Positions 44,033 through 52,325 of a DNA stretch of 64,000 nt are shown piece by piece. A model generated the notes under the pieces. That model saw only the letters and a list, made by a program, of their open reading frames with translations, searched no databases and was not told the origin of the DNA. The stretch is from Flavobacterium sp. 140616W15 (lineage in GTDB: Bacteria > Bacteroidota > Bacteroidia > Flavobacteriales > Flavobacteriaceae), in contig NZ_CP033068.1 in the NCBI RefSeq assembly GCF_003668995.1, forward strand, positions 1,178,001 through 1,242,000, read 5' to 3'. Every line of letters starts with the position of its first letter. The stretch's first letter is position 1. Position numbers and translations under genes: made by a program.

Positions 44033-45520
44033 ATGAATATCAAAAACAATACCACGGCTTTAGAAGCTTATTTCCAAGATTTTCGAAAAAATATTATTGG
44101 AATCGATCAGGAATTTACCTCTCCTTATGGTAAAAAGCAGATAATTTATACCGACTGGACTGCTAGCGGACGTTTGTATAGACCAATTGAAGAGAAAATT
44201 ATAAATCAATTTGGACCTTTTGTCGCAAATACGCACACAGAAACTACTGTGTCAGGTACTGCCATGACAAAAGCGTACCATCATGCCAGAAATATTATTA
44301 AGCGTCATGTAAATGCCAATCAAGATGATATTTTAATTACAGATGGAACCGGAATGACTGGTGTTGTAAATAAATTCCAACGTATTTTGGGATTAAAAAT
44401 CCCTGAAAACCTAAAAGATTTCACGACAATCCCTGCAGATAAAAAACCAGTTGTTTTTATATCGCATATGGAACACCACTCAAATCAAACAAGTTGGTTG
44501 GAAACTATTGCTGATGTTGAAATTATTCCTGCTTGCGAAAAAGGACTTTTTAGCCTTGAAAGATTAGAAATTTTATTAGATAAATATAAAGACAGAGCTT
44601 ATAAAATAGCTTCCATTACTTCTTGTTCAAATGTTACAGGAATAAAAACCCCTTACTATGAGGCTGCAAAATTAATGCACCAGCATAATGGAGTTTGTTT
44701 TGTTGATTTTGCTTGTTCAGGACCTTATGTGCAAATAAATATGCACCCAGAAGATCCAGAGGCTTATTTGGATGCTATTTTCTTCTCTCCTCATAAATTT
44801 TTAGGAGGCCCAGGAACTTCAGGGGTTTTAATTTTTAATAAAAAACTATACAAGAATATGATTCCAGATTGCCCTGGAGGAGGAACTGTAAGTTGGACGA
44901 ATCCTTGGGGTGAGCATAAATATATAGATAATATTGAAGATCGTGAAGACGGAGGAACTCCAGGATTTTTACAAGTTATAAAAACGGCTTTAGCAATCGA
45001 GTTAAAAGAGCAAATGGGAGTAGAGAACATGTTGCAACGCGAACATGAAATCGTTGATTTTGTTTTTAATGAATTGAATGACATTCCGAATATTAAAATC
45101 TTAGCGTCCCAACATCAGGAACGTTTAGGAGTAGTTTCGTTTTTTATCGAAGATTTACATTTTAATCTAGGTGTAAAAATATTAAACGATAGATTTGGAA
45201 TTCAAACTAGAGGAGGTTGTAGTTGCGCAGGAACATACGGGCACTTTTTATTGCATGTTGACCAAGAAACATCTAGTAAACTAATTGATCAAATTACTAT
45301 TGGAGATTTAATACGCAAACCAGGGTGGATAAGAATGTCAATACACCCAACAACAACTAGCGACGAGATTGCTTTTGTATGTAATAGTATTAAACAGCTA
45401 GCTCAAAACCATAAAGAATGGGCTCAGGATTATGAGTATAATAAGGATACAAACGAATTTATTCATGAAAATGTAAATTCATTCGAAGACGAATTGGTCG
45501 CAGGTTGGTTTGCATCATAA
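44033..45520 (+). CDS. Class V aminotransferase-fold PLP enzyme
   Basis: 495 residues from ATG 44033. The fold-type I PLP lysine is in FFSPHKFLGGPGTSG (about residues 246-260). The phosphate-binding area is ITDGTGMTGVVNKF and the aspartate ring contact is in CFVDFACSGPYV. The protein resembles cysteine desulfurases (SufS-like) but is longer, and the RGGCSCAGTYGH stretch replaces the usual cysteine loop (R-x-G-x-x-C). So a role in cysteine/selenocysteine sulfur transfer is possible but unproven. It is monocistronic with its own terminator. Confidence 0.85.
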   Translation: MNIKNNTTALEAYFQDFRKNIIGIDQEFTSPYGKKQIIYTDWTASGRLYRPIEEKIINQFGPFVANTHTETTVSGTAMTKAYHHARNIIKRHVNANQDDILITDGTGMTGVVNKFQRILGLKIPENLKDFTTIPADKKPVVFISHMEHHSNQTSWLETIADVEIIPACEKGLFSLERLEILLDKYKDRAYKIASITSCSNVTGIKTPYYEAAKLMHQHNGVCFVDFACSGPYVQINMHPEDPEAYLDAIFFSPHKFLGGPGTSGVLIFNKKLYKNMIPDCPGGGTVSWTNPWGEHKYIDNIEDREDGGTPGFLQVIKTALAIELKEQMGVENMLQREHEIVDFVFNELNDIPNIKILASQHQERLGVVSFFIEDLHFNLGVKILNDRFGIQTRGGCSCAGTYGHFLLHVDQETSSKLIDQITIGDLIRKPGWIRMSIHPTTTSDEIAFVCNSIKQLAQNHKEWAQDYEYNKDTNEFIHENVNSFEDELVAGWFAS

Positions 45521-45524
45521 AACA

Positions 45525-45556
45525 AAAAATAGCTTCAATTGAAGCTATTTTTTTTG
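45525..45556 (+). terminator. Terminator of the aminotransferase gene
   Basis: AAAATAGCTTCAATTGAAGCTATTTT is a near-perfect hairpin with a short loop and T run, 5 bases after the stop codon. Confidence 0.88.
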
Positions 45557-45673
45557 ATTTTTTTTACCATTGAGGGATTAAGAAAAATTAAGCTTTTGTT
45601 ACTTTATATAGCTTAATATCTTACTTAATGGTTTAATGATTTTTTTAAATTTATGATCCATCAATAATTAGCT

Positions 45674-46123
45674 TTACGTGTCTAACAATCGACGGTGATA
45701 ATTTATTTGCCCTAAATGATAGGTTAGGTGAGTGGTGAGGTGCGTTAAAATAAACCCTATAGAATCTTTGTCTTCAAAAACAATAATTGGAAATTCATGT
45801 TCCAATTCTTCTTCAGGTAAATTACTTAAAGTGGCATCAACTACTACAATCATTTCTTCAATTTTAGTAATTAATTCGGCTCTTGGTATATTTTTTAATG
45901 AGAATTCTAATTCTCGATGTCTTACGTAGCCAGAATTACCCAATGTGGCGCCTATATAAGTGTTTAAATTACCAATTAAGTGTAAACACAGGTTTCCTGC
46001 TGAATTTAAAATTTGTTCGTCTATAGTCCAAATTTTAGCTTCATTTTTATAGGATTCAATTTCGAGTTTTAATTTATTAAGATCACGATTAAAAAGAGTT
46101 CTTAATGTTTCGCAATGTGCCAT
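45674..46123 (-). CDS. DinB family protein
   Basis: 149 residues, a four-helix bundle of the DinB/YfiT type. The metal-ligand histidines appear as NLCLHLIGNLN (H at about 49) and the C-terminal HLTYHLGQINYHRRL (HxxxH, about 134-138). Such proteins are putative thiol- or metal-dependent transferases with no fixed function. It starts at the stop codon of the NTF2-like gene (TAATG overlap), so they are coupled. A second DinB protein is encoded at 54924. Confidence 0.82.
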   Translation of the reverse strand: MAHCETLRTLFNRDLNKLKLEIESYKNEAKIWTIDEQILNSAGNLCLHLIGNLNTYIGATLGNSGYVRHRELEFSLKNIPRAELITKIEEMIVVVDATLSNLPEEELEHEFPIIVFEDKDSIGFILTHLTTHLTYHLGQINYHRRLLDT

Positions 46124-46593
46124 TATGATTTAGACTGATATTTCTGAAGTGATAACAAAGCCTGTTGTTGTATTTTTTTCTGAAAAAAACCTGTCCATCC
46201 TAATAGATAACCAGTAATACCGAATGCTTGCTTAGACCATTTCCAAACATCAAAAGTATCCGTGTGTTTGATGATTAGACTGTCTTGGAATTGGAATTCA
46301 GCAAAAACATGATTTACAACATTTCTATTTGTTTTACTGAAATTGTAAGTCGCAATCCAATAGGCGGAACCTACAAAGTCATCAGCTTTTACTTCAGAGA
46401 ATTCTATTTTTATATTTCCTTTGCTTTTTTTAAGAAGCATTTCCCACATTTTATAAACTTGATCTTCTTTTAATAAGCCAAAAGCGGGATCACGAAATTG
46501 TACTTTTGAATGGTAACATTCGCTCATTTTGACCGCGTCAGCATTGGTGAAAGCAGTATAAAATTTAGCAATAGTGGCTTCATTTGCATTCAT
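46123..46593 (-). CDS. NTF2-like (SnoaL-type) protein
   Basis: 156 residues. The N-terminus NEATIAKFYTAFTNADAVKMSECYHSKVQFRDPAFG is a classic SnoaL-like/NTF2 start. The rest of the cone fold is visible: WIATYNFSKTNRNVVNHVFAEFQF, then HTDTFDVWKWSKQAFG. No catalytic residue set could be assigned, and function is unknown. It is overlapped by the DinB gene at its end. Confidence 0.83.
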   Translation of the reverse strand: MNANEATIAKFYTAFTNADAVKMSECYHSKVQFRDPAFGLLKEDQVYKMWEMLLKKSKGNIKIEFSEVKADDFVGSAYWIATYNFSKTNRNVVNHVFAEFQFQDSLIIKHTDTFDVWKWSKQAFGITGYLLGWTGFFQKKIQQQALLSLQKYQSKS

Positions 46594-46652
46594 CTTGGTT
46601 GTGAATTAGAATATAAAAGTACAGAATTAATGATTTTATACTAATAAAAAAA

Positions 46653-47129
46653 TTACAAAACGGTAATTTCTTCTGCAGTATTGAAGCTATTTTTAGATTT
46701 ATCAAATTTGGTTGCGTAATATGACTTTTTATTAACTGCTGTAAAATTTCCAATTTGACTGCTAAATTTATTTGTAGTTCCTGATATGTTGAATCTAATA
46801 GATTGTATATCGGTTTTCTTTAATTTGTTCATTTCAATAGCAGAAAGATTAAAGTAATTTGCTGTTTTGTTTTCAGCAGTTTCTGTATTCTTTTTATCTA
46901 TACAAACAATAATAGTGTTGTCTACTAGGTAAATGTATGTAGTGCCAGTAATTTGTAATTTAGGATCTGTTGTTGCTACACTAATTTTTAAAAGTCCTCC
47001 AGTTTCCGTTTTTGCAATTTGAATATTGGCTTCTCCAGATAAAGCATAGTTTTCACATATAAAATTCCAAGTGGGTGTAGCTGGATAGGTTTTCCCTTTA
47101 AAACTAAGTGACTCTTGAGCATTAACCAA
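46653..47129 (-). CDS. Putative secreted protein, signal peptide out of frame
   Basis: The main frame of 158 residues begins without an ATG (a TTG at 47129, VNAQESLSFKG). Upstream, another frame from ATG 47176 (MNYKMLLILPFFSYPFW) supplies a signal peptide that runs off frame at the A-run 47140-47146 (seven A on the plus strand). One more base would give a clean signal ending in VNAQ. The mature protein has beta-rich character (YYATKFDKSKNSFNTAEEI) and no known family. Its true extent is 46653-47176 if the missing base is real. The preceding gene on this strand is a lipoprotein 7 bases away. Confidence 0.7.
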   Translation of the reverse strand: MVNAQESLSFKGKTYPATPTWNFICENYALSGEANIQIAKTETGGLLKISVATTDPKLQITGTTYIYLVDNTIIVCIDKKNTETAENKTANYFNLSAIEMNKLKKTDIQSIRFNISGTTNKFSSQIGNFTAVNKKSYYATKFDKSKNSFNTAEEITVL

Positions 47130-47182
47130 AATGGATAAGAAAAAAAGGGCAAAATCAGTAGCATTTTATAATTCATAAGGTT

Positions 47183-47659
47183 TTATTTTTCAATTACTTT
47201 TGACTCGAATGTTTCGTCCCAGTCTAATGATTTTATAGCTGAAATTAGATTATCTTCATTTACATACACACGAAGTTCTTTATTGGCTACTTTTTTTTCA
47301 TATAAAGCTCTGTATCTGTAGATGGTTTCGTGTTTGGTTTTGTAAACACCATCTAGTTTAAGGTCTTTAAAGGCTCCGTACCATTGTCGGAATTTCTGAC
47401 ATGTTTTTGTTAGTCGCTCTTCTGTAGTATTAGCCATAACGGATGGTGTAACTTCAGTTTCGTTAAAAGGCTTGAATTTGGAAGTATTACAAGTCAATAA
47501 AACTCGTTTTCCTAAATCGTAGGCCTTTTTTTGTTGGCTGTTATTTACTTCTGTAGCTAAAACTTTTGATATTTTTAAATCTTCTGTTTTGTTTCCGCCT
47601 GTTTTTGATTTGCAACCAATCAACAGAAGCAAACTTAAAATAAATAGTACTTTCTTCAT
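47183..47659 (-). CDS. Small lipoprotein of unknown function
   Basis: 158 residues. A lipobox (LLLLIGC, Cys16) ends the signal peptide MKKVLFILSLLLLIGC. The mature part has two cysteines (LLTCNTSKF and TKTCQKFRQ) that could form a disulfide, and a basic/aromatic C-terminus (YKTKHETIYRYRALYEKK). No domain was recognised. It precedes the frameshifted secreted-protein gene by 7 bases, so both may act together at the envelope. It follows the M23-domain gene by 6 bases. Confidence 0.78.
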   Translation of the reverse strand: MKKVLFILSLLLLIGCKSKTGGNKTEDLKISKVLATEVNNSQQKKAYDLGKRVLLTCNTSKFKPFNETEVTPSVMANTTEERLTKTCQKFRQWYGAFKDLKLDGVYKTKHETIYRYRALYEKKVANKELRVYVNEDNLISAIKSLDWDETFESKVIEK

Positions 47660-47665
47660 TGTTCT

Positions 47666-48343
47666 TTATGTTATTTTTAATACTAAATTGGGATTTGGGC
47701 AGTTGTTAGTGTAATAATCTAAATCTATTTTACTGCAAACACCTGGATAATCACCAAAATTGTCTCCTATATTTTTTATAATCTGAAAATGCAAGTGTGG
47801 TGCATAATCACCATTTATATTTGATTTACCTAAAGTGCCCAAAATTTGTTCTTTTTGAAAAACAGCTCCAACTTTAAGGTTAACTATACTTTCTAACGAT
47901 AAATGACCATATAAAGTATAGAAAATATGATTTTCAATAGTATGTTTTAGGATAATTGTAGGGCCATAATCACCCAAACTAGTATTGTTTTTAAAGCTAT
48001 GAACAGTTCCGTCAAACGCTGCCAACACAGGAGTTTCAGCTTTAATCCATAAATCTAAACCGATATGAATGTTACGCTCAGCAGTTGTTGAATTATTGAA
48101 ATTTTCACTTCGTTTGTAAATATTTCGTTCTTCCAGATAGCCACCAAAAGCGACTTTCGCTTTGGTTTGAGTTAATAAATGTTCAATGTAAAATTCAAAT
48201 TCATGGGCCGTTTTAGTTTTGTTCTTCGCTAATTCCTGATTAGAGATTGATAGATCTAAAAGCATATATTGAGAATATTCAATTGTTGCGTCGATTACTT
48301 TTGTTGGAGGTAAGCTTTTTAAAACAGTTTCTAAAGCAGGCAT
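47666..48343 (-). CDS. M23-domain protein without signal peptide
   Basis: 225 residues. The LytM/M23 zinc site is present: HIGLDLWIKAETPV (H-x3-D) and PHLHFQII (HLH), with GHLSLESI between. The N-terminal 90 residues are helical (MPALETVLKSLPPTKVIDAT, no signal peptide or span), similar to the N-terminal part of some cytoplasmic M23-aminotransferase fusions. A lack of export signal is odd for a peptidoglycan endopeptidase, so it may act on an intracellular substrate. It precedes a lipoprotein gene by 6 bases on the same strand. Confidence 0.8.
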   Translation of the reverse strand: MPALETVLKSLPPTKVIDATIEYSQYMLLDLSISNQELAKNKTKTAHEFEFYIEHLLTQTKAKVAFGGYLEERNIYKRSENFNNSTTAERNIHIGLDLWIKAETPVLAAFDGTVHSFKNNTSLGDYGPTIILKHTIENHIFYTLYGHLSLESIVNLKVGAVFQKEQILGTLGKSNINGDYAPHLHFQIIKNIGDNFGDYPGVCSKIDLDYYTNNCPNPNLVLKIT

Positions 48344-48372
48344 ATGTGTTGTTTTTTTTAATATAAATCAAG

Positions 48373-49035
48373 CTAGGCTAATTTTTCGATAATAATTAAT
48401 TCATTGTGTTCTTCAATACGGGGCAGCATTTTAACAATATGCTGATTGTTTATTTCCGAAATATATTTTTTATTTCTGATATTGTGAGTTTCGTTTAAAA
48501 TCATAGTATTAAAAAGTACAAACCCATTTTTTTTTAAAAGATCAGAAACTCTATTACTAAAGAAGCTTTCAAATAAAAAGTTAGGCATTGTGGTGTCTTC
48601 AAAAACATCGATTATTATAAGGTCGTATTTTTTATTTGTTTTTAAAACAAACTCAAATGCATCATCAATAATAATTTCGAGTTGCTTAATTTTATTTAAA
48701 TTGAAATATTTATTAGCGATTTCAAGAATATCGGGATCAATTTCGACTCCAGTTATTTTGCCTTCGTATTTTATTTCATCAACCAGAGTTTTGATAACAC
48801 TTCCTCCAGCTACTCCCAGAAGTAAGATTTCTTTCATTGAGAGAATTTTATCAAAGCCAATATTTTTTAAACCGTACCTCAAGATGCGTTGTAAACTTCC
48901 GTAAGAGTAATTGGTATTTTCAGAATCTAAAACTAATTCGCCGTTTGCCCATGTAACTTCGATGGCTTTGCTACGAGCAGATTTTTTTTCAAATATTTTT
49001 ATAGGAACAAGGTAACTGAATATTTTCTTAATCAT
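48373..49035 (-). CDS. Spermidine synthase-like methyltransferase-fold protein
   Basis: 220 residues, a spermidine-synthase-type Rossmann domain. Motif LLLGVAGGSVIKTLVDEI replaces the usual GGG(D/E)G, and GVEIDPDILEIANKYF supplies the acidic nucleoside site. The catalytic DAFE... pattern is only partly kept (IIDDAFEFV). It lacks the N-terminal beta hairpin of true spermidine synthase, so it is better called spermidine synthase-like. A polyamine link is suggestive given the arginine decarboxylase elsewhere in this window, but it is not adjacent. Confidence 0.72.
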   Translation of the reverse strand: MIKKIFSYLVPIKIFEKKSARSKAIEVTWANGELVLDSENTNYSYGSLQRILRYGLKNIGFDKILSMKEILLLGVAGGSVIKTLVDEIKYEGKITGVEIDPDILEIANKYFNLNKIKQLEIIIDDAFEFVLKTNKKYDLIIIDVFEDTTMPNFLFESFFSNRVSDLLKKNGFVLFNTMILNETHNIRNKKYISEINNQHIVKMLPRIEEHNELIIIEKLA

Positions 49036-49098
49036 TGGTATGCGTTTTTACCAAATTTAAGATTTAAATTATTTATTTTGCAGGTTAAAATAAAATTA

Positions 49099-49650
49099 AT
49101 GAAGAAACAATTATATAAATTCATCTTTTTTAAATTAATGGGATGGAAAATTGTAGGGATTGAAAATGCTGAAGTGAAAAAATGCGTGTTGATGGTAATG
49201 CCTCATACAAGTAATCATGATTTTTATTTAGGAATTTTCACTCGAGGTATTTCTGGATTAGAAATGAATTGGGTAGGAAAGAAAGAATTATTTAAATTTC
49301 CTTTTGGATATTATTTCAGAAGTGTAGGAGGAGAACCGCTAGATAGATCAGGAGGTTTGAATAAAGTAGATTCGATCGCTGCTATTTTTGATAGAAAAGA
49401 AACCTTTCGTTTAGCAGTTGCTCCAGAGGGAACTCGTAAAAAAGTTTCAGAAATTAGAACGGGGTTTTATTATATCGCTTTAAAAGCAAATGTGCCAATT
49501 GTCCCAGTAGCTTTTGATTGGGGTAAAAAAGAAGTTAATCTAGGTAAGCCGTTTTATCCAACAGGAAATTATGATATTGACATAGAAATTTTAAAACAAC
49601 ACTATAAAGGAGTCGTGGGGAAAATTCCAGCTAATGGATTTCAGTTATAG
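49099..49650 (+). CDS. 1-acyl-sn-glycerol-3-phosphate acyltransferase family protein
   Basis: 183 residues from ATG 49099. LPLAT signatures: the H-x4-D box HTSNHD (about residues 36-41) and the glycerophosphate-binding APEGTRKK (about 114-121), with VPIVPVAFDWG following. Short-form acyltransferases of this type esterify the sn-2 position of lysophosphatidate or a lipid-A-like acceptor; the acceptor is not known. It is divergent from the spermidine synthase-like gene and probably monocistronic. Confidence 0.87.
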   Translation: MKKQLYKFIFFKLMGWKIVGIENAEVKKCVLMVMPHTSNHDFYLGIFTRGISGLEMNWVGKKELFKFPFGYYFRSVGGEPLDRSGGLNKVDSIAAIFDRKETFRLAVAPEGTRKKVSEIRTGFYYIALKANVPIVPVAFDWGKKEVNLGKPFYPTGNYDIDIEILKQHYKGVVGKIPANGFQL

Positions 49651-49722
49651 AATCTTTTAATAATTCTCAGAATTGTGCAAACGAAAAAGCTTAAAATTTT
49701 CAAAAGCACACAAAATATAAAT

Positions 49723-50205
49723 TTAAGGTATGTACGCTTTAAATGTTCCGTTTTTATAAAAGAACACAATTTTCTCTATTTCTCCAGAAGAGGTATTGGA
49801 AATTGTGTTTTTTATTTCTGGAGCATTTTCTTCAATTATTTTTTTCTCATTTTTCTCATTCGTTTTTTCGATCTCTAAAAATAAATCTTCAGGGATGAAA
49901 TTGCTATTTGAGAAAATAGGAGCAATGGGTTGTTCGATTTCTTGTGGAATTGGATTTGTTGTAACTTCTTCATTTTCGTTTTTAGGGAAAGATCCTTTTC
50001 CGTTTAAAACCCAATACAAATCTATATCGGGAAAAACCTCAATAATTTTTAATATAAAATCTAAGCTAGGTTTGTTTCTGCCCGAAAGGAGGTGGGACAT
50101 ACTAGAGCGTTGTACTCCAATTTTATCCGCAAATGAAGAGGCGCTTAAGCCATAATATTCTAATATGATTTCCAATCTTTTTATAAAATCCTCGATGTTT
50201 ACCAT
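49723..50205 (-). CDS. XRE family transcriptional regulator
   Basis: 160 residues. The N-terminal helix-turn-helix is complete (FIKRLEIILEYYGLSASSFADKIGVQRSSMSHLLSGRNKPSLDFIL, with recognition helix RSSMSHLL). A Pro/Glu-rich linker of about 60 residues and a short hydrophobic-basic tail (EIEKIVFFYKNGTFKAYIP) follow; no second domain is recognised. The tail motif recurs in related Bacteroidota XRE proteins. The start codon is covered by one copy of a 16-bp palindrome (50197-50212), so autoregulation is likely. The divergent M14 gene shares the array. Confidence 0.88.
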   Translation of the reverse strand: MVNIEDFIKRLEIILEYYGLSASSFADKIGVQRSSMSHLLSGRNKPSLDFILKIIEVFPDIDLYWVLNGKGSFPKNENEEVTTNPIPQEIEQPIAPIFSNSNFIPEDLFLEIEKTNEKNEKKIIEENAPEIKNTISNTSSGEIEKIVFFYKNGTFKAYIP

Positions 50206-50504
50206 TGTAAATTGTTTTTTAAATTAAGACGGTTTACAAATGTAATTAAAATAGGGTAAAATACCAATTATACAATTGTAAATAGTGTAATTCGCCGTAT
50301 TTGGTTAATACTTAAGCTTTAATTAATGTTGTATAAGTGCTTAGTAATTATTTGTTTGGATGTGTTTTTGTAAGGGAGTAACAAATGTCACTAAAAAGAA
50401 GATTGAGCAATGCTATTTGGAAGAAATAAGCGTTTACAAATGTAGATTATTAAAAAAACTTACTGTTTACAATTGTAAAAATAAAGATGTTTACTTTTGT
50501 AAAC
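50197..50504. promoter_or_regulatory. Array of six 16-bp palindromic operators
   Basis: The consensus GTTTACAATTGTAAAC occurs at 50197-50212 (GTTTACCATTGTAAAT, over the XRE start codon), 50232-50247 (GTTTACAAATGTAATT), 50268-50283 (TTATACAATTGTAAAT), 50432-50447 (GTTTACAAATGTAGAT), 50465-50480 (GTTTACAATTGTAAAA) and 50489-50504 (GTTTACTTTTGTAAAC, 14 bases before the M14 start codon). The first three serve the XRE side, the last three the M14 side. They are probable binding sites of the XRE protein. Confidence 0.78.
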
Positions 50505-50517
50505 CAAACAATACAAC

Positions 50518-51672
50518 ATGAATTTAGAAGAATTATTTAGCTTACATAAAGAACAAACTATAGAAGGAAGGTATCTTACCTTAGATGCAATAACTCCTTT
50601 ATTAGAGAAATTAAATACGAATAATCAGGTTGAGATTATTGGTAAATCTGTTTTGGGAGAACCTATATATAGTTACAAAATTGGAACAGGTGAAACTCGA
50701 ATTTACCTTTGGTCTCAAATGCATGGAAATGAAAGTACAACTACAAAAGCTTTGTTTGACTTTATTAACGTGCTGAATAGTGGTTCTGATTTTGCGAATA
50801 AATTACTTGAAACGTTTACTTTTTATAGTATCCCTATACTAAATCCTGATGGAGCGAAGTTATATACTCGTGAAAACGCTAATAAAGTTGATTTAAATCG
50901 TGATTCGCAGCAGTTAACGCAACCAGAAAGTAAAGTGTTAAGAGCGACTTTTGAAGAGTTTAAGCCTCATTATTGTTATAATTTACATGATCAACGTACA
51001 ATTTTTGGAGCTGGCGATACAGGGAAGCCAGCAACAGTATCATTTTTGGCTCCAGCATATAATGAAGAGCGAGAGATAAATGAGTCGCGTACGAAGGCGA
51101 TAGATCTGATTGTAGCTATGAATGATGTTTTGCAAGATTATATTCCAGGACAAGTAGGGCGTTTTGATGATTCTTTTAATATTAATTGTATAGGGGATAC
51201 GTTTCAGTATTTAGGAGTGCCTACAGTTTTGTTTGAGGCGGGGCATTTTCCTAATGATTATGAAAGAGAAATCACAAGAAAATATATCTTTTTTGCTCTG
51301 ATCTCAGGGTTTAAAGCATTAAGCGAAAACGATATAGTTATCAATGGAATTAATAAATATTTGAATATTTCACAAAATAAAGTCGTTTTTTATGATTTTA
51401 TGTATAAAAACATCAAAATAAATTATGATGGTATTGAAATAATCACGAATTTTGCTGCACAATACAAAGAGGAATTGATTGAAAATAAAATTTGTTTCAC
51501 TGCTTATGTTACTGAAGTTGGTGAATTAGAGAATTATTATGGTCATTTTGAATACGATGCCAAAGGAGCAGAATATACAGATGATTTTGATAATTTTCCG
51601 AAAACAAGCCAGAAAGCAGATTTTTATTTAAATAAAAACATAAAATTTGTTAATGGACTGATAAAAGGATAG
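50518..51672 (+). CDS. M14 family zinc carboxypeptidase
   Basis: 384 residues, no signal peptide. The zinc site is typical of M14: SQMHGNEST (H-x-x-E, about residues 69-72) and YNLHDQRTIFGAGD as the third ligand region, with NPDGAKLYTRENANKVDLNRD in between. The catalytic Glu is in VLFEAGHFPND. The cytoplasmic location and size fit bacterial zinc carboxypeptidases or amidases that trim peptides. Expression is probably controlled by the XRE protein through the three operators just upstream, one of them 14 bases from the ATG. It is followed by a small gap and the Lrp gene. Confidence 0.87.
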   Translation: MNLEELFSLHKEQTIEGRYLTLDAITPLLEKLNTNNQVEIIGKSVLGEPIYSYKIGTGETRIYLWSQMHGNESTTTKALFDFINVLNSGSDFANKLLETFTFYSIPILNPDGAKLYTRENANKVDLNRDSQQLTQPESKVLRATFEEFKPHYCYNLHDQRTIFGAGDTGKPATVSFLAPAYNEEREINESRTKAIDLIVAMNDVLQDYIPGQVGRFDDSFNINCIGDTFQYLGVPTVLFEAGHFPNDYEREITRKYIFFALISGFKALSENDIVINGINKYLNISQNKVVFYDFMYKNIKINYDGIEIITNFAAQYKEELIENKICFTAYVTEVGELENYYGHFEYDAKGAEYTDDFDNFPKTSQKADFYLNKNIKFVNGLIKG

Positions 51673-51749
51673 GTTTTTTGTCGTTTTGTTATTTTTTATA
51701 TATATTTTTATACTTTGTAATAGTAATTAGTAATATTAATTAAAGAACT

Positions 51750-52229
51750 ATGAGTAAATTTCGTTTGGATGAAGTAGATCACCAGATATTAGACATGTTG
51801 ATAGACAACACAAGAGTACCGTTTACTGACATTGCAAAAAAACTATTGATATCTGCAGGAACAGTGCATGTGAGAGTGAAAAAAATGGAAGATGCCGGAA
51901 TAATAATGGGGTCTTCATTAGCATTGGATTATGATAAATTAGGATATTCATTTATAGCTTATGTAGGTGTTTTTCTTAATAATACGTCTCAAACAAAATT
52001 TGTTTTAGAGCGTATTAATCAGATTCCTTTTGTAACTGTTGCTTCTGTAACTACAGGTAAATTTAATATTTTCTGTAAAATTAGAGCAAAAGATACTAAA
52101 CATGCGAAAGAAGTTATCTTTATGATTGATGATATCGAAGGAGTATATAGAACAGAAACTATGATTTCATTAGAAGAAAGTATTAATGATAAAAAGCGAT
52201 TGATGCATACTATTTTTAAAAATATGTAA
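51750..52229 (+). CDS. Lrp/AsnC family transcriptional regulator
   Basis: 159 residues. The N-terminal winged helix-turn-helix reads LDEVDHQILDMLIDNTRVPFTDIAKKLLISAGTVHVRVKKMEDAGII, typical of Lrp/AsnC. The C-terminal RAM/ACT ligand domain follows (SLALDYDKLGYSFIAYVGVFL, then VASVTTGKFNIFCKIRAKD). It likely responds to an amino acid. It lies 77 bases after the M14 gene; the two may share control, but no palindrome of the above type lies before it. Confidence 0.92.
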   Translation: MSKFRLDEVDHQILDMLIDNTRVPFTDIAKKLLISAGTVHVRVKKMEDAGIIMGSSLALDYDKLGYSFIAYVGVFLNNTSQTKFVLERINQIPFVTVASVTTGKFNIFCKIRAKDTKHAKEVIFMIDDIEGVYRTETMISLEESINDKKRLMHTIFKNM

Positions 52230-52255
52230 TTGATCTTGAATGCTATATTGAATAT

Positions 52256-52283
52256 AACCTCAAGTTTTTCTTGGGGTTTTTTT
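52256..52283 (+). terminator. Terminator of the Lrp gene
   Basis: AACCTCAAG pairs with CTTGGGGTT (one G-T) and is followed by a T run, 26 bases after the stop codon. Confidence 0.78.
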
Positions 52284-52325
52284 ATGAAAAATTAACTATT
52301 AACAACCAACCAACTATAACACATT

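Noticed and set aside
49675..50155. Plus-strand frames opposite the XRE gene
   Set aside because: They are antisense shadows with no protein-like motif, and the XRE helix-turn-helix is clear on the minus strand.
49723..50504. XRE gene as a prophage repressor
   Set aside because: No phage genes surround it; the divergent partner is a metabolic peptidase.
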